A DNA stretch of 5,337 nucleotides, taken from an uncultured Microbacterium sp. (GTDB lineage Bacteria; Actinomycetota; Actinomycetes; Actinomycetales; Microbacteriaceae). Position numbers and translations under genes: made by a program. Below the pieces are notes generated by a model, which did not search any database, was not told where the DNA came from, and worked only from the letters and a program-made list of their open reading frames with translations. Positions 1-5,337 of this stretch are shown piece after piece; position 1 is the first letter of the stretch, and each line of letters opens with the position of its first letter. The DNA lies in contig CALKHM010000208.1 of the NCBI GenBank assembly GCA_937988695.1, positions 1 through 5,337 of the forward strand. Direction: 5' to 3'.

Positions 1-61
1 GTTCAGCAGTCGCCTTCTGCGGGATGCGGCATCCGGCACCTGCCGAAAGCGACTGCTGAAC
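1..61. repeat. 61-base imperfect palindrome, copy 1 (REP/MITE-like family)
   Basis: The outer 13 bases, GTTCAGCAGTCGC, are an exact inverted match to the last 13, GCGACTGCTGAAC. Pairing continues with interruptions to about base 23 against base 39. The centre holds a small hairpin of its own (GGATG at 22-26 against CATCC at 30-34). The same 61-base layout recurs at 1705-1765 and 5272-5332, with the same ends. Its first 18 bases are identical to those of the right-hand copy. It lies 62 bases upstream of the first gene and may also form the 3' end of a gene outside the window. No poly-T tract follows on the plus strand, so it is not a classical intrinsic terminator in that direction. The left flank is outside the window, so target duplications cannot be judged. 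Confidence 0.85.
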
Positions 62-71
62 GGGGGTATCT

Positions 72-104
72 GGTTCACGCCGCGGGCGGACCCGACGGCG
101 AACC
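72..104. promoter_or_regulatory. GC-rich hairpin / possible operator upstream of first gene
   Basis: GGTTC at 72-76 pairs with GAACC at 100-104, GCCG at 79-82 with CGGC at 96-99 (a two-base bulge, AC, lies between on the left), and an inner CGGG at 83-86 with CCCG at 91-94. It ends only seven bases before the putative -10 box and covers the expected -35 region, so it could be an operator or a structured promoter element. Its core, GCCGCGGGCGGACCCG at 79-94, matches the core of the right-hand 61-base repeat (GCCGCGGGCGTACCCG) at 15 of 16 positions. It might therefore be a shortened relative, but chance similarity between GC-rich hairpins is possible. Confidence 0.4.
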
Positions 105-111
105 TGCCGAT

Positions 112-117
112 TAGCAT
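112..117 (+). promoter_or_regulatory. Possible -10 box of a leaderless promoter
   Basis: TAGCAT fits the TANNNT pattern of actinobacterial -10 elements. It ends six bases before the GTG at 124, which is the spacing expected if transcription starts at the G of the start codon. The gene has no purine-rich Shine-Dalgarno sequence, and this same TAG is the in-frame stop that bars any earlier start. No convincing -35 hexamer is seen. The region 88-94 (GGACCCG) is the nearest position for one. This is inference from spacing and pattern only. Confidence 0.35.
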
Positions 118-123
118 CGAAAC

Positions 124-624
124 GTGACCGATTTCGTGTTCAACCCGCGCCGGGACGCCCCGGAAGACTCCGCCGAGATCGTCGCCCCGCGGGATTTCGT
201 CGACCGGCCCGACATGTTCGGGCGCTGGGGCAAGCCGATGCGAACCGCGGCGGGTATCGATCCCGCCGACGCGCGCTTCATCGCGGCCAACCTGCAGCAC
301 TGGGTCACCAACGCCGTCCGCGAAGAAGCCCTGATGATGCGCACGAATCTTGCGACGCTACTGCCGTCGTTCACCGTGACGTCGCCCGAGTTCACAGTCG
401 GCCGCCTTTCCCGCCTGCAGCACGGCGAGGTGCCCCTGCAGCTCGACGACCTGCTCGTCCTCGCGCGCAACTTCGACAGCGTGCGCGACATCCTCGTCTC
501 GGCGTTCGGCGACGCGACTCGCCCCGCCGTGGCGGCGAAGCCGCCTGCCGAGGGCGGCATGGGGCCGGTCATCTCGACGCGTCGCGGGCGAAACGGCGGC
601 GCTTCAGCGGACTCCGCGCAGTGA
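124..624 (+). CDS. Unrecognised 166-residue protein with helix-turn-helix-like segment
   Basis: I do not recognise this family by name. The start is taken as GTG at 124, because TAG at 112-114 closes the frame just upstream and the sequence from residue 1 looks protein-like. The next in-frame starts (ATG at 214 and 238) would remove the acidic N-terminus. No Shine-Dalgarno is visible, so leaderless translation is likely. Residues 68-128 hold LSRLQHGEVPLQLDDLLVLA-like text (around 95-114), which resembles the recognition-helix and C-terminal half of a Cro/C1 (XRE) helix-turn-helix. The order is a short helix (RTNLATLL), then SRLxxGExxLxLDDLxxLA. Residues 130-166 are a low-complexity basic and Ala/Gly-rich tail. 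There is no signal peptide or membrane segment. The last 21 bases overlap the 3' end of the convergent nuclease-like gene. It could be a small DNA-binding regulator, but the fold assignment is by eye. Confidence 0.75.
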   Translation: MTDFVFNPRRDAPEDSAEIVAPRDFVDRPDMFGRWGKPMRTAAGIDPADARFIAANLQHWVTNAVREEALMMRTNLATLLPSFTVTSPEFTVGRLSRLQHGEVPLQLDDLLVLARNFDSVRDILVSAFGDATRPAVAAKPPAEGGMGPVISTRRGRNGGASADSAQ

Positions 625-1575
625 TCGTGCGCCGCGCACACGGTGCACGATCGACTGGGGGTCGGAGAACAGCGCATCCTTCGTCACCCGGATGACGATC
701 CATCCGTGCGCGGCCAGCCGCTCGTAGCGGCCGATGTCTTTCGTCCACTGCGCGGAGTTCTCCCGATGGTGTTGTCCCTCGTATTCGATGGCGATCTTCA
801 GCTCGGGATAGGCGAGGTCGACGCACGCGACGAACCGGCCGTGCTCGTCGGCCACGTTCCAGTTCGCGTGCGGCTCCGGCATCCCGGCATCGGCGAGCAA
901 GAGGCGGCATCGCGTCTCCGGACGCGACGCCGAGCGCGTACGCACGCGCGGCAGGGCCAGGCGCAAGGCGCCGATGCCTGCTCGCCGCCCCACGCGGACG
1001 GCGCGCGTCAGCTGCGTCAGCGTCGCCAGCGCAGGCGGATCCCCTTCGAACATCGGCTCGCGCACGGCGGAGTCTCCGGCAGCGACGAGATCATACAGAT
1101 CGTGCAGCACCGCACCCAACTGCGCCCACGTGGTCGCCGGGCTCGCAATCCGCACGCCGAGCACCGGATGCGTCACCACCTCCACAAAGCGCCGCGGCGT
1201 CTGGTGACCGGCGACTCCGACTCGGCGCGGGTGCCGCATCGGTGCGCAGACGCCGACGTCGAGGACGGCCTGATCACGCACGAGCGAGAACGGCAGCCAG
1301 AGATCCCACAGGATCGCAGCCGTCGCGTGCGAGAAGAACTGGTGCGGATGCATGATCACGGCGTAGTGCAGCGCCCGCTCGATCACAGCCTCGCGTGCAC
1401 GGGTGAACTCTGACGGCGAGCCGGCGCCGATACGATCTTCGGACAGGACCGCCCGCATCCCTCGGAACGGACGGTGAAGATCGACGCGTCGCAGCCGCGA
1501 CTCCGGCACCCCGGCATCCCGCGCGTCGGCGACCGAGAACGCGGCGCCGAGCCCCTCCGGCAGATCTGTGAGCAT
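604..1575 (-). CDS. DUF559 / Vsr-fold endonuclease-like protein with AbiEi-type N-terminus
   Basis: This is a 323-residue protein of a type common as stand-alone genes in actinobacteria. Residues 13-45 (FSVADARDAGVPESRLRR, then PFRGMRAV) resemble the winged-helix N-terminus of AbiEi-type antitoxins. A middle region (about 60-175) is family-specific. The C-terminal third (about 218-315) resembles the DUF559 PD-(D/E)xK fold related to Vsr: E220, D253 in the strand CVDLAYPELK, and E264 and E266 in IEYEGQHH. After these come D280, the helix containing RYERLAAHGW and the closing strand IVIRVTKDAL. These are the expected metal-binding and core positions, so nuclease activity is plausible but not shown. 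The ATG at 1575 is preceded by GGAG only two bases away, a short spacing. No obvious promoter is seen. It lies 229 bases downstream of cls on the same strand and overlaps the convergent upstream gene by 21 bases. No methylase or toxin partner is adjacent within the window. Confidence 0.85.
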   Translation of the reverse strand: MLTDLPEGLGAAFSVADARDAGVPESRLRRVDLHRPFRGMRAVLSEDRIGAGSPSEFTRAREAVIERALHYAVIMHPHQFFSHATAAILWDLWLPFSLVRDQAVLDVGVCAPMRHPRRVGVAGHQTPRRFVEVVTHPVLGVRIASPATTWAQLGAVLHDLYDLVAAGDSAVREPMFEGDPPALATLTQLTRAVRVGRRAGIGALRLALPRVRTRSASRPETRCRLLLADAGMPEPHANWNVADEHGRFVACVDLAYPELKIAIEYEGQHHRENSAQWTKDIGRYERLAAHGWIVIRVTKDALFSDPQSIVHRVRGARSLRGVR

Positions 1576-1704
1576 GTCTCCAGCGTGCCCGTCGGGCGAG
1601 GCCGATGGATGCCGCGCAGCACATCCGTGGACAACTCGCCCGAGTTCCCCGGTTGTGGAGGAGCCTCCGCGGACCGCGCCGCGGCGCGCCCCGCCGCGAG
1701 GCCT

Positions 1705-1765
1705 GTTCAGCCGTCAGTTTCGACCGATCGGGCGGAGCCGGAGCCGCAGGAACTGACTGCCGAAC
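1705..1765. repeat. 61-base imperfect palindrome, copy 2
   Basis: It begins GTTCAGCCGTCAGTTTC and ends GAACTGACTGCCGAAC, with the same total length and ends as the copies at 1-61 and 5272-5332. Pairing base i with base 62-i gives matches at 1-4, 6-7 and 9-15, a wobble at 16 and a pair at 17, with mismatches only at 5 and 8. Compared with copy 1, pair 12/50 changes from G-C to A-T and pair 13/49 from C-G to G-C, so pairing is kept. The centre differs from the other copies and carries GGAGCC twice in tandem. The five bases before it (GGCCT in 1700-1704 context, reading CCTGTTCAG into the element) resemble the left flank of the right-hand copy. Lying 39 bases after the cls stop, it could act as a 3' processing or termination hairpin for cls. 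Confidence 0.85.
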
Positions 1766-1773
1766 CCCAGGCC

Positions 1774-1804
1774 GGGCGGGCGGGGCGGGGCGGGGCGGGC
1801 GGGG
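1774..1804 (+). other. Run of seven G-tracts, putative G-quadruplex
   Basis: The plus strand carries seven tracts of three or four G (1774-1776, 1778-1780, 1782-1785, 1787-1790, 1792-1795, 1797-1799, 1801-1804), each separated by a single C. This exceeds the usual four-tract G-quadruplex pattern and has one-base loops, the most stable class. It directly abuts the cls stop codon (CTA at 1805-1807 on the plus strand). For cls transcription the G-rich strand is the template, and the mRNA would be C-rich. A quadruplex could therefore slow polymerase at the gene end. Formation and function are inferred. Confidence 0.6.
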
Positions 1805-3262
1805 CTACTGCAGGGCCGAGGTCAGGCGGGCGATGTTGTCGAGCACGGTCGAGCGCAGCGGCTGCTGTCGCCACTCCTCGAGCGTCAGCTCCCGCGACAG
1901 ATCACGGTAGTCCTGCTCGACCTGACGCATCTCGCCGACGAACTCCTCACCGCGCACCAGCAGCGAGATCTCGAGGTTCAGGCCGAACGAGCGCATGTCC
2001 ATGTTGCTCGACCCGATGATCGCCACCTCGTCGTCGATCGTCATCGACTTGGAGTGCAGGATGTACGGCGTGCGGTACAACCAGATCTTCACACCGGCCT
2101 TCAGCAGCGCCTCGTAGTAGCTGCGCTGTGCATGGTAGACCATGGCCTGATCGCCCTCTTCGGACACGAACAGCTCCACCTGCAGGCCGCGGTGGCACGC
2201 GGTGGTCACTGCCAGCAGCAACGCCTCGTCGGGCACGAAGTACGGGCTCACGATGATCAGCTTGCGCTGCGCGGAATACATCAGCCCGAGGAAGAGCCGC
2301 AGATTGTTCTCGAAACGGAATCCGGGTCCGCTCGGCACGATCTGGCAGTCCAGGTCACCGGTGCTGGCGGTCACGGCGAACATCTCGGCCTCGGTCTGCA
2401 GCGCCTCGTCGGTCTCGCTGTACCAATCGGAGAGAAACACCGCGTTCACCGAGCCGACCACCGGCCCCTTCAACCGCACCATGAGGTCGACCCAGTGCAG
2501 CCCGCGGCGGATGTTCTTGCGCAGGTTGTACGTCGAGTCGGTGACGTTCTGCGACCCCATGAACGCGATGTCGCCGTCAACGACCAGCAGCTTGCGGTGG
2601 TTGCGCAGATCGGGTCGCTGATACTTGCCCTTCAACGGCTGCACCGGCAGCATCAGCTGCCAGCGCGCACCCATCGCGCGCAGCCGGCGCACGGTCTCGC
2701 GGTAGAACGGCTTACGCCGGTTGGCCCAGTGGTCCAGCAACACGCGCACCGGGATGCCGCGGGCACAGGCGTCCTCGAGCGCGGCGAAGAACCCCTCGGT
2801 CGTGGCATCCGCCTGCAGGATGTAGAACTCGGCGTGCACGTACTTCTGCGCGCCGCGGATGGCCGCGGCCATCGCATCCAGGCTCCCCTGATAGTCGGAG
2901 ATGAGATGCACGTCGTTGTCGCCGGCCAGCGGCATCGAGCCGAGCGTCTGATTCATGGTCACCAGCGACGTGAACCACTCGGGCGCGTGCGGACGCAACG
3001 AGCCGAGGTCGAGCTGCGAGCTCGCGTCCCGGATGAACTCGTTGATGGCGTCTTGCTTGCGGCGGCGCTTGCGCGGCAGCCGCGGCGTGCCGATGAGCAG
3101 GAACAGCAGAACGCCGATCAGCGGGATGAAGTAGATGGCCAGCAGCCACGCCATCGCGGCGGTGGGGCGACGGTTGCGCGGCACGATGATGATCGCGGCC
3201 ACACGGATCGTGATGTCGATGATCAGGACGACGACTGGCCACCACTGCGTGATCAGCCCCAT
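1805..3262 (-). CDS. cls: Cardiolipin synthase, phospholipase D family
   Basis: This membrane enzyme joins phosphatidyl groups to make cardiolipin, acting at the cytoplasmic membrane. The 485 residues match the family's usual length. Two N-terminal membrane segments lie at about 8-27 and 34-57 (PLDc_N-type region, ending IYFIPLIGVLLFLLIGTPRLP), followed by a basic patch RKRRRK. Two HKD catalytic motifs are complete: H222, K224 and D229 (NHRKLLVVDGDIAFMGSQN) and H403, K405 and D410 (HSKSMTIDDEVAIIGSSN). Further family text includes HAEFYILQ (143-150) and IVSPYFVPDEALL (337-349). The ATG at 3262 has GGAGG (3271-3267) four bases upstream, inside a longer GAGGGAGG. The gene follows the small membrane protein gene by 98 bases. 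That gap shows only a five-base-pair hairpin and no clear promoter. The stop codon abuts the G-tract run. Whether the product is bacterial-type cls proper or a close PLD-type phosphatidyltransferase is the only real doubt. Confidence 0.95.
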   Translation of the reverse strand: MGLITQWWPVVVLIIDITIRVAAIIIVPRNRRPTAAMAWLLAIYFIPLIGVLLFLLIGTPRLPRKRRRKQDAINEFIRDASSQLDLGSLRPHAPEWFTSLVTMNQTLGSMPLAGDNDVHLISDYQGSLDAMAAAIRGAQKYVHAEFYILQADATTEGFFAALEDACARGIPVRVLLDHWANRRKPFYRETVRRLRAMGARWQLMLPVQPLKGKYQRPDLRNHRKLLVVDGDIAFMGSQNVTDSTYNLRKNIRRGLHWVDLMVRLKGPVVGSVNAVFLSDWYSETDEALQTEAEMFAVTASTGDLDCQIVPSGPGFRFENNLRLFLGLMYSAQRKLIIVSPYFVPDEALLLAVTTACHRGLQVELFVSEEGDQAMVYHAQRSYYEALLKAGVKIWLYRTPYILHSKSMTIDDEVAIIGSSNMDMRSFGLNLEISLLVRGEEFVGEMRQVEQDYRDLSRELTLEEWRQQPLRSTVLDNIARLTSALQ

Positions 3263-3360
3263 CCCGCCTCCCTCGATCGACTATCGGTCCAGCGTAGTGG
3301 GCAGCGATGCCGGTCTCCGCATGCCACCGGGCGTAGCGGACGTTACCAGCGGGAGATGTC

Positions 3361-3549
3361 TCAGTGCGAAGCGGCCGGGGGCGTCGGCGGGAGACCGCGC
3401 TTGGCGCGCTCCTCGGCCTCGACCTTCGCGTAGGTGCGGCGCTCGTTGCGATCCATGTGCACGACCGAGCGCAGGATGAAGAGGAGCAATCCGAGCACGA
3501 CGACGGTCGGGATCAGCGACCAGAACGCGGCGACCCAGAAGTTGTCCAT
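3361..3549 (-). CDS. Small single-pass membrane protein, 62 residues
   Basis: No function is recognised. Residues 8-30 (AFWSLIPTVVVLGLLLFILRSVV) form one hydrophobic span. A charged stretch follows at about 33-52 (MDRNERRTYAKVEAEERAKRG) and then a Pro-rich end, LPPTPPAASH. Positive charges after the span predict a cytoplasmic C-terminus. The charged stretch may be helical. The ATG at 3549 has GAGGG only one base upstream, an unusually close spacing, and no better start exists in frame. It begins 39 bases after the lysS stop on the same strand, so it is probably translated from the lysS transcript. It precedes cls, another membrane gene. A coding origin is supported by the clear hydrophobic and charged architecture and by its placement. 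Confidence 0.8.
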   Translation of the reverse strand: MDNFWVAAFWSLIPTVVVLGLLLFILRSVVHMDRNERRTYAKVEAEERAKRGLPPTPPAASH

Positions 3550-3588
3550 GCCCTCATGGTACCTGGCGCACCGAGGGAGCAGCCGTGA

Positions 3589-5112
<1,524 letters not shown>

Positions 5113-5121
5113 GCGGCGGGG

Positions 5122-5148
5122 CTCCTCGGAAAGTCGCCGTCCAGTCTA
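5122..5148 (-). promoter_or_regulatory. lysS ribosome binding site and possible -10 box
   Basis: On the minus strand TAGACT (5148-5143) fits the TANNNT -10 pattern, and GAGGAG (5127-5122) is a strong Shine-Dalgarno nine bases before the ATG. The implied leader would be only about 25 bases, too short for a T-box or riboswitch. No recognisable -35 hexamer lies 17-18 bases further upstream, where the sequence is GCCGAGC-like. The ribosome binding site is well supported and the promoter only weakly. Confidence 0.4.
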
Positions 5149-5177
5149 TCGGCGCGGCCACGGCGGCTCGGCTCGGC

Positions 5178-5255
5178 GACGCCCCGCGCCCCCGCGCACC
5201 CGCGCCCCGCGCACCCGACGCCCCGCGCACCCGCGCACCCGCGCCCCGCGCACCC
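5178..5255. repeat. Tandem duplication of a 39-base GC-rich unit
   Basis: The unit at 5178-5216 is repeated at 5217-5255 with one difference (C at 5190, A at 5229). The last 27 bases of the two units, plus one base beyond, are identical (5191-5217 and 5230-5256). A partial third start, GTGCCCCG, follows at 5256. Each unit is itself built from CGCGCACCC and CGCGCCCC blocks, so the whole stretch is low complexity. It lies upstream of the putative lysS promoter. The open frames crossing it (Ala/Pro/Arg-rich) look like composition artefacts. Confidence 0.8.
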
Positions 5256-5271
5256 GTGCCCCGAGATCCCT

Positions 5272-5332
5272 GTTCAGCAGTCGCCTTCTACGACTCTGCC
5301 GCGGGCGTACCCGCAGGTAGCGACTGGTGAAC
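5272..5332. repeat. 61-base imperfect palindrome, copy 3
   Basis: It begins GTTCAGCAGTCGCCTTCT, identical to copy 1 over 18 bases, and ends AGCGACTGGTGAAC, which differs from copy 1 at one base (5327, C to G) and breaks one stem pair. The flanks CT (5270-5271) and AG (5333-5334) extend the stem by two pairs. The centre differs from copy 1 and forms its own hairpin, GCGGG at 5301-5305 against CCCGC at 5310-5314 with loop CGTA. It lies 159 bases upstream of the lysS start and may mark the boundary with a gene beyond the window. Confidence 0.85.
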
Positions 5333-5337
5333 AGAAG

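Larger units (their letters stand above)
1576..1804. other. Intergenic region between cls and the nuclease-like gene, rich in hairpins
   Basis: These 229 bases separate two minus-strand genes. Besides the 61-base palindrome (1705-1765) and G-tract run (1774-1804) listed separately, they hold a six-base-pair hairpin, CGCGGC at 1680-1685 against GCCGCG at 1693-1698. There is also a tight GGAGG/CCTCC palindrome at 1657-1668. On the minus strand TTGTCC (1634-1629) could serve as a -35 box for the nuclease-like gene, but the hexamer 17 bases on is a poor -10, so no promoter is called. Plus-strand open frames here are short, GC-driven and lack ribosome binding sites. Confidence 0.6.

Noticed and set aside
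124..1575. Toxin-antitoxin pair formed by the two left-hand genes
   Set aside because: The genes are convergent, not in one operon, and neither resembles a known toxin. The AbiEi-like N-terminus alone does not make a system.
1626..1634. DnaA-box-like sequence (TTGTCCACG on the minus strand)
   Set aside because: It is a single near match to TTGTCCACA, without clustered boxes or origin genes such as dnaA or dnaN nearby.
1474..2019. Plus-strand open frame of 181 codons crossing the intergenic region
   Set aside because: It spans two antisense gene ends, is rich in Ala/Arg/Pro, lacks a ribosome binding site and runs through the G-tract and palindrome.
3309..3330. Possible terminator between the small membrane gene and cls
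   Set aside because: The stem CCGGT/ACCGG is only five base pairs with an 11-base loop and no T-run, so it is too weak to call.
2054..3433. Long plus-strand open frame of 459 codons opposite cls
   Set aside because: It is the antisense shadow of a gene with both HKD motifs. Its His/Gln/Arg-rich translation resembles no protein family and follows from GC bias.
5113..5177. T-box or lysine riboswitch in the lysS leader
   Set aside because: The likely leader is about 25 bases and shows no T-box sequence or riboswitch-sized structure.

Overview
The window is high-GC DNA with long GC-biased ORFs and shadow ORFs in most other frames. A probable leaderless GTG start, actinobacterial-style proteins (a DUF559 endonuclease-like protein with an AbiEi-type N-terminus) and GC-rich intergenic hairpins point to an actinobacterium. 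Microbacteriaceae, perhaps Microbacterium, is my best guess from gene style; this is inference, not a database match.

Layout. Five genes are supported. On the left, a plus-strand gene (124-624) encodes an unrecognised protein of 166 residues with a helix-turn-helix-like stretch. It runs tail-to-tail, with a 21-base overlap, into a minus-strand DUF559/Vsr-fold endonuclease-like gene (604-1575). The rest is a minus-strand block read right to left: lysS (lysyl-tRNA synthetase, 5112-3589), a 62-residue single-pass membrane protein (3549-3361) and a phospholipase D-family cardiolipin synthase (3262-1805). lysS and the small gene are 39 bases apart and probably co-transcribed. cls follows after 98 bases with its own good ribosome binding site. 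It may be in the same operon or have its own promoter.

The most unusual content is intergenic. Three imperfect palindromes of exactly 61 bases lie at 1-61, 1705-1765 and 5272-5332. All begin GTTCAGC and end GAAC, with conserved outer arms, a diverged centre and two compensated base-pair changes in the stem of the middle copy. They look like a dispersed REP/REPIN- or MITE-like family, or a family of structured terminators, and no copy lies inside a gene. Other signals are a run of seven G-tracts abutting the cls stop codon (1774-1804), a 39-base tandem duplication upstream of lysS (5178-5255), and a hairpin (72-104) just upstream of a possible leaderless promoter of the first gene.

Functionally the genes are mostly housekeeping: tRNA charging (lysS) and membrane phospholipid synthesis (cls). 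The left pair, a possible DNA-binding protein and a nuclease-fold protein, is accessory in character. I see no transposase, integrase, CRISPR array, tRNA or rRNA.
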